Shown here: positions 41,339 through 48,868 of the stretch, one piece after another | Numbering within the stretch: position 1 is the first letter of the stretch | Layout: each line of letters starts with the position of its first letter | NCBI RefSeq assembly: GCF_002847345.1 | Contig: NZ_LXFV01000015.1 | Coordinates: forward strand, 62,001-126,000 | Length of the DNA stretch: 64,000 nt | Origin: Pectobacterium peruviense | GTDB taxonomy: Bacteria > Pseudomonadota > Gammaproteobacteria > Enterobacterales > Enterobacteriaceae | Direction of reading: 5' to 3' | The notes under the pieces: generated by a model | What the model saw: only the letters and a program-made list of their open reading frames with translations | What the model was told of the DNA's origin: nothing | Databases searched by the model: none | Translations under genes and position numbers: made by a program

Positions 41339-43032
41339 GCCTGTCAGTCAGCTTACAAACCAGCGCGGCGGTGCCCGTACTGGCTCTGGAGAATGTCACG
41401 ATTGCCTACCGTAGCGACGATCGCGAGCAGACCGTCGTGGAAGGTGTCTCTTTCCATATTCAGCCCGGCGAAGTCGTGGCGCTGGTAGGGGAATCCGGCT
41501 CAGGCAAGACCACCACTGCGCAGGCCGTCATCGGCTTACTGGCCGAGAATGGTAGGCTCACGCGCGGTGCTATTCGGCTAAACAGCGTAGATATCAGCGG
41601 CTGGTCGCAGAAACGTTTGGACAGCGTGCGCGGTGCGCAGATCAGTCTGATCCCTCAGGATCCCACCAGTTCCCTGAATCCAGTGCAAACCATCGGCGAA
41701 CAGGTAGATGAGATTCTGCGTATTCATCAGCGGGAAGATCGCCAGACGACACGCCAGAAAACACTGGCGCTACTGGAGCTCGTTGGCCTGAATCAGCCGG
41801 AGTTGCGGGCAAAACAGTATCCGCACGAACTCTCCGGCGGCATGAAACAACGCGTCCTGATCGCGATTGCGATTGCGTTAAAACCGGCTTTAATTATTGC
41901 CGACGAGCCCACCAGTGCGCTGGATGTCACGGTGCAGAAACGTATTCTCGATCTGCTTGATGAGTTGCGGCGCGAGAATGGCACAGCGGTGCTGTTCGTC
42001 ACTCACGATCTGGGCGTGGCGGCTGAGCGTGCCGATCGTCTGCTGGTCTTTCAAAACGGCTACATTCAGGAACAAGGCCCAACGCTTGATGTGCTCAGCG
42101 CACCTTCAAGCCACTATGCTCGCACGCTGCTGGCGAACGTCCCGTCGCTAAACCCAACCCCGCGGCCACCGCGCAGCCATGCATCTGACATAATTGTCTC
42201 GGTCGAAAATCTGGTGCAGACCTTTCCTCTGTCGAGCGGTAAAGGCGAGCATTTTCGCGCTGTGGATGACGTTTCTTTCAGCGTGGCACGCGGCACAACA
42301 CACGCGATTGTTGGCGAATCCGGCTCCGGTAAAACCACCACGGCACGCAGCTTGCTCGGGTTTCATCATCCCAGCGCCGGACGCATTCTGATCGACGGCA
42401 CCGACATCACTCATCTGAAAGGCGAAGCACTGCGCCAGTTCCGGCAGAAAATTCAGTTGGTGTATCAAAACCCCTTTGGCTCGCTCGATCCGTCGCAGCG
42501 GCTGTACGACATCGTCGAGGAGCCGTTGCGCAATTTTAATCGCCATACCGGCGCGCAACGGGAGCGAAAAATTCATGAGATGTTCGAACGCGTTTCCTTA
42601 CCGGTAGCGCTGCTGTCACGCAAGCCGCGTGAGCTGTCCGGCGGCCAGCGCCAACGCGTCGCCATCGCACGAGCACTGGTGCTGGAGCCGCAGGTGTTGG
42701 TATTGGACGAGGCCGTTTCCGCATTGGATGTCACGGTGCAAGCGCAGATTCTGCGTTTGCTGACCGAGTTACAGGAATCTCTGGGGCTGACGTATGTGTT
42801 CATCTCGCACGATTTGGCGGTAGTGCGCCAGATCGCCGATACCATTTCCGTGCTGTACCACGGCAAGCAGCTTGAATCCGGCCCAGTGGAGCGCATCTTC
42901 GCTCAGCCCGAGCATCGCTATACGCGTGAACTTATCGAGGCGATCCCCGGGCAGCATCATCCGGCGTTTGCCCGTTCACACCAATCCCCAATTCATACTG
43001 AAACCACATTCGCACTAAACCAAGGACTGTAA
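41335..43032 (+). CDS. ABC transporter ATPase, two domains fused (DppD-DppF type)
   Basis: A 565-residue protein carrying two complete ATPase domains in one chain, in place of the separate DppD and DppF. The first has Walker A GESGSGKTTTAQ, signature LSGGMKQRV and Walker B ALIIADEPTSALD. The second has GESGSGKTTTARS, LSGGQRQRV and VLVLDEAVSALD; the last deviates by Ala-Val after DE where Pro-Thr is usual, which is common in this family. It energises import through the two permeases. Confidence 0.93.
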   Translation: MSLSVSLQTSAAVPVLALENVTIAYRSDDREQTVVEGVSFHIQPGEVVALVGESGSGKTTTAQAVIGLLAENGRLTRGAIRLNSVDISGWSQKRLDSVRGAQISLIPQDPTSSLNPVQTIGEQVDEILRIHQREDRQTTRQKTLALLELVGLNQPELRAKQYPHELSGGMKQRVLIAIAIALKPALIIADEPTSALDVTVQKRILDLLDELRRENGTAVLFVTHDLGVAAERADRLLVFQNGYIQEQGPTLDVLSAPSSHYARTLLANVPSLNPTPRPPRSHASDIIVSVENLVQTFPLSSGKGEHFRAVDDVSFSVARGTTHAIVGESGSGKTTTARSLLGFHHPSAGRILIDGTDITHLKGEALRQFRQKIQLVYQNPFGSLDPSQRLYDIVEEPLRNFNRHTGAQRERKIHEMFERVSLPVALLSRKPRELSGGQRQRVAIARALVLEPQVLVLDEAVSALDVTVQAQILRLLTELQESLGLTYVFISHDLAVVRQIADTISVLYHGKQLESGPVERIFAQPEHRYTRELIEAIPGQHHPAFARSHQSPIHTETTFALNQGL

Positions 43033-43033
43033 A

Positions 43034-44068
43034 ATGGCAACGAAACGTCTGGGATTTTTCACACGGTTGCTGGATGACGTTTCCGCCCAGCAGCGCTATC
43101 GGCTGGCAACGGAACAGATCGTCAAAGCAGAACAGTTAGGATTCGACAGTGCTTGGGTCGCACAGCACCACTTCCACGCTGATGAAGGCGGGTTACCGTC
43201 ACCGCTGGTATTTTTGGCACTGGTCGCCGCCCGCACCCAACGCATCCAGCTCGGCACTGGCGTGATTACGCTGCCGATGGAGGAACCGCTGCGCGTGGCG
43301 GAAGACACCGCCGTGCTCGATTTACTCAGCAACGGCAGGCTTGAAGTTGGCGTGGGTTCCGGCGGCACGCCGTCCTCATTTGCCGCGTTCGGTCACGACA
43401 GCACGCAGCGCGGGCAGATCCTCGGGCGATATCTGGAGAAGCTGCGCGCCGCATGGCGGGGCGAGGCACTGAGCGAAGACGGTAATCAGCTCTATCCTGC
43501 CGCCCCACATTTAGATAAGCGCGTCTGGCAGGCTACCTTTTCCATCGAGGGTGCAGAACGGGCGGGCAAAGCGGGCGATGGCCTGATGCTCTCTCGCACC
43601 CAACCACGCCCGGAACATTTCCCAGACGCCACGCTCGCTGACCTACAAAACCCGATGATCGACGCCTACCTGGCTGCACTGCCTGCTGGCGTCACACCGC
43701 GTATCCTCAGCTCACGCAGCGTCTTCGTGGCTGACGATCGTCAACTGGCGCTGAGTCTGGCGGAGAAAGGGCTTAATCGTTCTGCCGCCCGCTCCGGTAC
43801 GTTCCGCGCAATTCCTCACGACTCGATAGAAGCACTAATCGCCTCCTTCGACAGCCATGTCGGCACCGCACAGGACGTCACGGCGTCGCTTCGGGCAGAC
43901 AGCTCACTGGAGCGGGCGACCGATGTGACATTCCAGGTGCATTCTATCGATCCGCCGCATGCGTTAATCCTTCGCTCGCTTGAATTGATTGCCACTCAGG
44001 TGGCACCCGCTTTGGGCTGGAAGCCCGCCGTCAAACAGAAAAGCCCACTCGGGCAGGAGATTGCATGA
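43034..44068 (+). CDS. Luciferase-like FMN-dependent monooxygenase
   Basis: A 344-residue LLM-class flavin oxidoreductase (bacterial luciferase fold, TIM barrel). Visible landmarks are GFDSAWVAQHHFHADEGGLPSPLVFLALVAARTQRIQLGTGV and PLRVAEDTAVLDLLSNGRLEVGVGSGGTP. Members use reduced FMN and oxygen to cleave or hydroxylate small compounds, often alkanesulfonates or amines; a partner flavin reductase is not encoded here. One base separates it from the ATPase gene. From memory it belongs to the KPN_01858 subfamily always linked to this transporter. Substrate unknown. Confidence 0.88.
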   Translation: MATKRLGFFTRLLDDVSAQQRYRLATEQIVKAEQLGFDSAWVAQHHFHADEGGLPSPLVFLALVAARTQRIQLGTGVITLPMEEPLRVAEDTAVLDLLSNGRLEVGVGSGGTPSSFAAFGHDSTQRGQILGRYLEKLRAAWRGEALSEDGNQLYPAAPHLDKRVWQATFSIEGAERAGKAGDGLMLSRTQPRPEHFPDATLADLQNPMIDAYLAALPAGVTPRILSSRSVFVADDRQLALSLAEKGLNRSAARSGTFRAIPHDSIEALIASFDSHVGTAQDVTASLRADSSLERATDVTFQVHSIDPPHALILRSLELIATQVAPALGWKPAVKQKSPLGQEIA

Positions 44069-45198
44069 CGTACGCTAACACCTTACACACCCATGACGTA
44101 TTGGATGTGCTGGCCGACATCAGCCCAGATTCTGCCCTCGCCGCAGCCAGAAAAACTCGTGAGGCGGCAACTCGCCACACCCAAGGCAGCTACGATGCGC
44201 TGTTTAACGCCACAGCACATGACAACGCGACATTACCGTTATCGCTGCGCTTCTGGTTTGCGACAAAAATCAGCGGCTGGCAGCAGGATGAGCAACTACA
44301 GCATTTTTATACCGAGCGGCTAGCGGACTTCCCAGAACCTGAGCTAACACCAGCGCTACAGTTGGCGCTGGATCACGCTGAACACCTGACACAAACGCCC
44401 GTGCAAGCCGCACCATCACACGTCAAGGCGCTGGAGCAGGCAGGCTGGTCGGTAGACGATATCGTCACGCTTTCACAGCTCATCGCATTTGTGAATTTTC
44501 AAAGCCGTTTACTGCGTGGTTATCGCCTGATTGCGGGTCATCGCGTTAGCCAGCCTCATTCGCAGGCAGCTGTCGCCGGTCAGTGGCATACCCAGCCGCA
44601 GGCGCACAGCGGCAAATCCGCACCGCAGGCGTTCACTCAGGCAGAGCTAGGCTGGGAACCGTGGATTGCCCCCAAACCGCTGGCAGAATTCAATACCGAC
44701 GAGCAGGCGATTCTGGCGCGCTTCGGCCACACCGATTCCGACTATTTCCGTCTCTTAGGGCGCAACCTTCCGGTGCTGGAACAGCGCACGCTGACGGATA
44801 AAGGGATTTTTTATACTTCTGGCGGCCTGCCGCGCAAGGAACGCGAACTCATCGCCGCCGTCACCAGCAAGGTCAACGGCTGCATCTATTGCGCCTCGGT
44901 GCATGCTCGCAAAGCCAGTCAGCTTTCCAAGCAAGACAGCGACGTGCAACGACTACTAGATGTCGTTCCCGGTGGCGATTTAAGTATCGGCCAAAGCCCA
45001 CGCTGGCAGGCGATTATCGATTTTTCGGCTCGCCTTTCCGCCACGCCCGCGCAGGTCAACGCAAACGACGTGAAACAGCTGCAAGAACAGGGATTAGATA
45101 CGCTGGAGATTGTCGATGTGGTGCAGTCGGCCGCCTTCTTCTCATGGGCCAACAGGCTGATGCTTACGCTAGGCGAACCGTTCTGGCCGGAGAGTTAA
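44065..45198 (+). CDS. Two-domain carboxymuconolactone decarboxylase/AhpD-like protein
   Basis: A 377-residue protein made of two AhpD-fold halves. Residues 1-180 resemble CMD-domain proteins but lack the redox cysteines (LSLRFWFATKISGWQQDEQL). Residues 200-377 carry the peroxidase-type motif NGCIYCASVHARKASQL with CxxC and downstream His. In other bacteria I recall these as two separate proteins (Avi_7170 and Avi_7169 types); here they are one chain. The gene overlaps the monooxygenase by four bases and ends the operon. A role in reducing a peroxide or handling a product of the oxygenase is inference. Confidence 0.82.
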   Translation: MTYANTLHTHDVLDVLADISPDSALAAARKTREAATRHTQGSYDALFNATAHDNATLPLSLRFWFATKISGWQQDEQLQHFYTERLADFPEPELTPALQLALDHAEHLTQTPVQAAPSHVKALEQAGWSVDDIVTLSQLIAFVNFQSRLLRGYRLIAGHRVSQPHSQAAVAGQWHTQPQAHSGKSAPQAFTQAELGWEPWIAPKPLAEFNTDEQAILARFGHTDSDYFRLLGRNLPVLEQRTLTDKGIFYTSGGLPRKERELIAAVTSKVNGCIYCASVHARKASQLSKQDSDVQRLLDVVPGGDLSIGQSPRWQAIIDFSARLSATPAQVNANDVKQLQEQGLDTLEIVDVVQSAAFFSWANRLMLTLGEPFWPES

Positions 45199-45220
45199 TC
45201 GGCCTTATGCGATAGCAAAT

Positions 45221-45262
45221 CAGGCGACACAGTATCCGTGGCGCCTGTTGCTGTTTATTTTT
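45221..45262. terminator. Bidirectional terminator between the operon and padC
   Basis: CAGGCGACAC/GTGGCGCCTG forms a 10-bp stem with one mismatch and a 7-base loop. TTGCTGTTTATTTTTT follows on the plus strand, serving the ABC operon; padC ends at 45255 from the other side. Confidence 0.65.
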
Positions 45263-45764
45263 TCAGGCAAGCAGGGAAATCCGCAGGCAATTCGCTGGCA
45301 GGGCAGTTGATGACGTCGTTATTGTTTTCCCCACAGTCGCGGATGAACGTAATGGTAGCGAACTCATCGATCACTTCAGTAGGGTAGGCTGGGCCCACGT
45401 CGCGATACGCTTCCATTTCAGCAATATGTTCATTCTGGAAACACACCGTTTTTTCTGGGTTATTGATGATCCAACGCGGGAAGAAGATGGTGCCATGGAA
45501 GACCTTATCGGCAATATTCGCAATCAGGCTGACATCCGTTCCCGTTGGTTCTGTCCATGAAATTTTATACACCTCGCGAGCGACCTGCACGATATACACC
45601 TGCTGATCCTTCACCCAGCGGTTACCCACAATACCGCTGTGAATACGGTAGTCTATTGTGTTGGCATTTTTGACATACAGCTCGTAATTCCAGCCATTAT
45701 CGTAGGTATATACCAGATGTTTCCCGACAAAGTGACTCAGGTCGTGTTGGTTAAATGCAAGCAT
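45255..45764 (-). CDS. padC: Phenolic acid decarboxylase
   Basis: A 169-residue cytoplasmic enzyme of the PAD family (lipocalin-like fold) that decarboxylates p-coumaric, ferulic and caffeic acids to vinyl phenols. Family blocks seen are FVGKHLVYTYDNGWNYELYVKN, VYKISWTEPTGTDVSL and FFPRWIINNPEKTVCFQNEHI. Plant cell walls release these acids during maceration, so it is a detoxification gene fitting a plant pathogen. The ATG at 45764 follows AAGGAG; the frame is open 13 codons further into the ERIC. A LysR gene diverges upstream and is a likely regulator. Confidence 0.93.
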   Translation of the reverse strand: MLAFNQHDLSHFVGKHLVYTYDNGWNYELYVKNANTIDYRIHSGIVGNRWVKDQQVYIVQVAREVYKISWTEPTGTDVSLIANIADKVFHGTIFFPRWIINNPEKTVCFQNEHIAEMEAYRDVGPAYPTEVIDEFATITFIRDCGENNNDVINCPASELPADFPACLKK

Positions 45765-45784
45765 GATAGTTCTCCTTAAGTGTG

Positions 45785-46059
45785 TATTCCCGTCATACTT
45801 CAAGTTGCATGTGCGTTGGCTGCGCTACTCGTCCCACTTACGTGGATCTCGCCCCTTTGGGGCCGCTGCAAGCAGCGTTCAAATTTGCCTCTGGCAGATT
45901 TGTCACTCACCCGAATCACTTACCTGAGTAAGCTCATCGGGATGAAATGAGAGACATCCTGTCTCTCACCGGAGGCCAGCCGCTGGCTGGTCAAATTCGT
46001 TCCCAACGAATTTGTCATTCTCTTGCCGCCTGCCTGAAACTCGAATTATTTAGGGCATA
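45785..46059 (-). repeat. Expanded ERIC (275 bp) with two hairpin-rich inserts
   Basis: Both ERIC ends and the middle (ACCCGAATCACTTACCTGAGTAAGCTCATCGGGA) are recognisable, in inverted orientation, but two extra blocks interrupt it. Insert 1 is about 45831-45908, insert 2 about 45943-46018, each near 76-78 bp. Each has three small hairpins; the last is homologous between them: CAAATTTGCC/GGCAGATTTG (45880-45902) and CAAATTCGTT/AACGAATTTG (45992-46014), each followed by TCA. It fills most of the padC-lysR promoter region. Confidence 0.88.
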
Positions 46060-46139
46060 AATTCACTCTATAGCTTTCCTAATTCGATGAATAACGCTAT
46101 TTTTCAGGGAAAATCATTCAATATTTAGATATATCAAAG

Positions 46140-47012
46140 ATGCTAGCAAAGACGACACTGGAACAATGGGAGATACTTCAGGCAGTTATCGATTTGGGCG
46201 GCTATACGCAGGCGGCCAATGCGCTTCATCGCAGCCAGTCTTCGGTCAGCTACCAGCTTTCGCTGCTGCAAGAGCGACTGGGTGTCGAGCTACTCACGAT
46301 AAACGGGCGTAAAGCCGAGCTGACGCCAGAGGGAGAAAGCCTGCTGGCACAGGCACGACCCGTAATACGTTCGTTTCATGCGCTGGAAGCCCGCGCTCAC
46401 TCGCTGAAAATGGGTGAGCAGACTAGCATCAATCTGGTGGTTGACAGCACCTTCCCCAAAGATCGCCTGTTCCACTTGCTTAGCACCTTTCAGAAGCAGC
46501 ATCCGGCTACACGTATCCACCTAACTGAGGTGCTGCGTAATGAAACGCCGGCCCAGTTGAAGGCGCGAGATGCAGATATTTATATCATTACGCAGCGCGA
46601 GATCGACGGCTGCGCTGGGCGATGGTTGATGAACGTTGATTTTGTCGCGGTCGCACACAGCCACCACCCGCTTTTTTCACTCCCCACGCCATTAAGTCAT
46701 GAGTCGCTGTCTCGCTACCCTTGCGTAGAGATTGTGACGAGAACAACCCCACATCCGCAGCCAGCGTCTGCCGAGAGCTGGACATTCACAACGTTTGAAG
46801 CGGCAACGCAGGCCGTTTTGCATCAGGTCGGTTATGGCTGGCTGCCAGAAGCGCGGATTTCAGAGCACATTACGCGGGGCGAATTACACATATTGCCGCT
46901 GCAGCAAGGGGAAAGGCGCACCACCCCGCTCTATCTGTTAGCCGAAGAGAAAGGACAGCCGCTCAGCAAAGAAATCATGACGCTCATCGAGCTACTGTTC
47001 GATAGGCTCTGA
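46140..47012 (+). CDS. LysR-family transcriptional regulator, probably controlling padC
   Basis: A 290-residue LysR regulator. The winged helix-turn-helix occupies residues 1-60 (LEQWEILQAVIDLGGYTQAANALHRSQSSVSYQLSLLQERLGVELL). The substrate-binding domain follows (VDSTFPKDRLFHLLSTFQKQHPATRIHLTEVL). It diverges from padC, the usual arrangement for a LysR protein and its target; hydroxycinnamates are the likely inducers, by inference. The shared intergenic region is mostly an expanded ERIC, leaving only about 80 bp of unique sequence before this gene. The ATG at 46140 has no strong ribosome site. Confidence 0.88.
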   Translation: MLAKTTLEQWEILQAVIDLGGYTQAANALHRSQSSVSYQLSLLQERLGVELLTINGRKAELTPEGESLLAQARPVIRSFHALEARAHSLKMGEQTSINLVVDSTFPKDRLFHLLSTFQKQHPATRIHLTEVLRNETPAQLKARDADIYIITQREIDGCAGRWLMNVDFVAVAHSHHPLFSLPTPLSHESLSRYPCVEIVTRTTPHPQPASAESWTFTTFEAATQAVLHQVGYGWLPEARISEHITRGELHILPLQQGERRTTPLYLLAEEKGQPLSKEIMTLIELLFDRL

Positions 47013-47074
47013 TGTATGGCAACTGGGTCATAAATGAGCAAAATATTAATAATTAATATAAATAAGTATCAAAT

Positions 47075-47143
47075 ATGGACAACAAGAAAATTTACAGGCT
47101 ATATTTAAACCATAAATGAGGTAAATTCAAAAATAGAGTCCAT
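47075..47143. promoter_or_regulatory. Nested inverted repeats before hipB (candidate operator)
   Basis: Three inverted repeats share nearly one centre (47108-47110): ATGGAC (47075-47080)/GTCCAT (47138-47143), AATTTAC (47089-47095)/GTAAATT (47121-47127) and ATTTA (47103-47107)/TAAAT (47113-47117). HipB-type repressors bind paired palindromes upstream of their own gene. Confidence 0.5.
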
Positions 47144-47145
47144 TT

Positions 47146-47472
47146 ATGAATACTCCCACCACTGCGCCAACATTACTAAAGCTCGACGCCATTAGCGAAG
47201 CTATCGACGAACTACGGCACGAACTCGCACGTAGCGATGCCTCCAACAAAGAAGTTGTGCTGGAAGACCACATTCATTCGCTGGATGTATTTGGCGTTCA
47301 GCTAAATACGCGACGTAAAGCGTTGGGCATCGAACTTTCTACGCTTGAGTTACAGACTGGCGTATCCATATCCACCTTAAAACGCCTATTCAACGATCCC
47401 GCTCAGGTGAAATTTGCCACGGTTTATAACGTCTGCTCTGCGTTAGGGATAAAACTGTGCGCCGTCAGGTAA
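47146..47472 (+). CDS. hipB: HipB-type helix-turn-helix antitoxin/repressor
   Basis: A 108-residue protein with an XRE-family helix-turn-helix in residues 52-105 (FGVQLNTRRKALGIELSTLELQTGVSISTLKRLFNDPAQVKFATVYNVCSALGIKL). The N-terminal 45 residues form a probable helix pair. It is the first gene of a three-gene hip operon and overlaps the next gene by 16 bases. In the HipBST systems studied in E. coli O127, HipB binds DNA and boosts neutralisation while HipS is the main antitoxin. Confidence 0.85.
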   Translation: MNTPTTAPTLLKLDAISEAIDELRHELARSDASNKEVVLEDHIHSLDVFGVQLNTRRKALGIELSTLELQTGVSISTLKRLFNDPAQVKFATVYNVCSALGIKLCAVR

Positions 47473-47771
47473 AGGTCTATCTTTACGGTGTCCATATCGG
47501 CCAGTTAAGTCAGGATGATGAAGGCTATCTGTTTGAATACAAAAAATCCTATCTCGGCCCACAGCTATCATTGAGCTTACCGCTACAGACCGGAGTATTT
47601 CGCAGCAAATCATTACCACCTTATTTTGCCTCGTTAGCCCCCGAAGGCTGGCTCCGGCGACAGTACAGTCAGTTTCAACATCTGGATGAGAAGGATTTAT
47701 TCGGCATCCTCATTCAAAACGGTAAAAACCTGATCGGCGCAGTACAACTGATCGCGGAGGATAAGTCATGA
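47457..47771 (+). CDS. hipS: HipS-type small antitoxin (HipA N-terminal subdomain)
   Basis: A 104-residue protein corresponding to the N-terminal subdomain 1 of HipA (Couple_hipA): KVYLYGVHIGQLSQD, FEYKKSYL, LSLSLPLQTGVFRSKSLPPYFASLAPEGWLR, and DLFGILIQNGKNLIGAV. It starts with GTG inside the end of hipB. The separation of this piece from the kinase is what defines the HipBST family rather than HipBA; it is not a frameshifted hipA, because the downstream gene has its own coupled start (ATGA overlap) and the family arrangement is known. Confidence 0.86.
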   Translation: MRRQVKVYLYGVHIGQLSQDDEGYLFEYKKSYLGPQLSLSLPLQTGVFRSKSLPPYFASLAPEGWLRRQYSQFQHLDEKDLFGILIQNGKNLIGAVQLIAEDKS

Positions 47772-48808
47772 CAAGATGTCGAATTTTGCTGACACCGCTA
47801 GCACATGAAGAAGAAATTGCCACAGGCTATAGCCGTAAAGGGTTGAAGCATCTCGCGGGGTCAATACATGCTTCCCCGACGTTACGTTTCACACGCCAGC
47901 AATTCATGCACGACCTGCCACAAACGCAGAAAGGCATGAGTATTTCTGGTTATCAGCCCAAAATTCAGATGGTATTAGAAGATCAAACGTTTACCGTCGT
48001 GGATCATCAAGGGCTGTACATTCTCAAACCCTCCCCGATCGAATTTCCCCATTTGGCAGAAAACGAACATGCCACAATGACGCTAATGGTGCGGCTGGGA
48101 TTTGCCGTCCCACCACACGGATTACTTCGCTTTAAACCGGAAAAGGCTGATGAAGAGCCTGAGTTTGCTTTCGTTATTAAGCGTTTCGACCGCGACGAAA
48201 AAACGGGTCACCCTATCCATCAGGAACAGTTGGACGGTGCGATGGGGATCGGTGAAAAATTCGGTAAAATACGTGCAGATGGCAGACAATATGTCAGTTA
48301 TGAGAGGTTGGCGTTATTCCTTAGCGAACACGTTAATGACAATATCGTCTTCAAAATAGATCTGTTCCGCCGCATCGCTTACGCCTACATGCTGGGTAAC
48401 AACGACATGCATCTGCGTAATTTTGGCCTGATACATTCGCGTTCAGGCCAGTTAATGCTGGCTCCTATTTATGATTTTGTTTCCGTCGCCCCTTATCCCG
48501 CCTATTTTTCTTCCTGTTTCATGGCATTACCGCTGCTAATTCAAGAAGAAGGTGACGAAGCACTCGCACCAGGGTTTGAAACCGCGTATGGCGAATACCT
48601 TGGTATGGATTTCATGTTGTTTGGCCAGAATATTGGGCTAAGTGAAAACCTCACTAGGAAGTTGCTGGCAGACCTCATCAAAGAAGCTGAATACGTTGAA
48701 TCGACCTATCGGGATTCCTTTATGCCTGCGGACGCGATTGACGCAACGCTGCGGTGCTATCGACACCGTCTGAATCTTATGAGCATTCTCGATGCAAAGC
48801 GGATTTAG
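47768..48808 (+). CDS. hipT: HipT-type serine/threonine kinase toxin
   Basis: A 346-residue HipA-fold kinase missing the N-terminal subdomain, which is supplied by the separate upstream gene. The Gly-rich loop carries the two-serine autophosphorylation motif Ser58-Ile-Ser60 (KGMSISGYQPK), like Ser57/Ser59 of E. coli HipT. The catalytic Asp213 and Asn218 are in NNDMHLRNFGL, and the metal-binding Asp236 is in APIYDFVS. E. coli HipT phosphorylates tryptophanyl-tRNA synthetase; the target here is inferred to be the same kind. It overlaps hipS by four bases. Confidence 0.87.
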   Translation: MTRCRILLTPLAHEEEIATGYSRKGLKHLAGSIHASPTLRFTRQQFMHDLPQTQKGMSISGYQPKIQMVLEDQTFTVVDHQGLYILKPSPIEFPHLAENEHATMTLMVRLGFAVPPHGLLRFKPEKADEEPEFAFVIKRFDRDEKTGHPIHQEQLDGAMGIGEKFGKIRADGRQYVSYERLALFLSEHVNDNIVFKIDLFRRIAYAYMLGNNDMHLRNFGLIHSRSGQLMLAPIYDFVSVAPYPAYFSSCFMALPLLIQEEGDEALAPGFETAYGEYLGMDFMLFGQNIGLSENLTRKLLADLIKEAEYVESTYRDSFMPADAIDATLRCYRHRLNLMSILDAKRI

Positions 48809-48868
48809 TGATTAGTAATCAAACGCTTTAATCACATCACTGCTAACATCAGCGCAATGGCACGAAGC

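Noticed and set aside
45785-46059. CRISPR array or attenuator in the repeat-rich stretch
   Set aside because: The hairpins are not evenly spaced direct repeats and no spacers exist; ERIC ends are recognisable at both borders.
47457-48808. A hipA gene broken by a frameshift
   Set aside because: The two parts have separate coupled starts, and the kinase keeps the SIS motif specific to HipT; the split is the natural HipBST arrangement.
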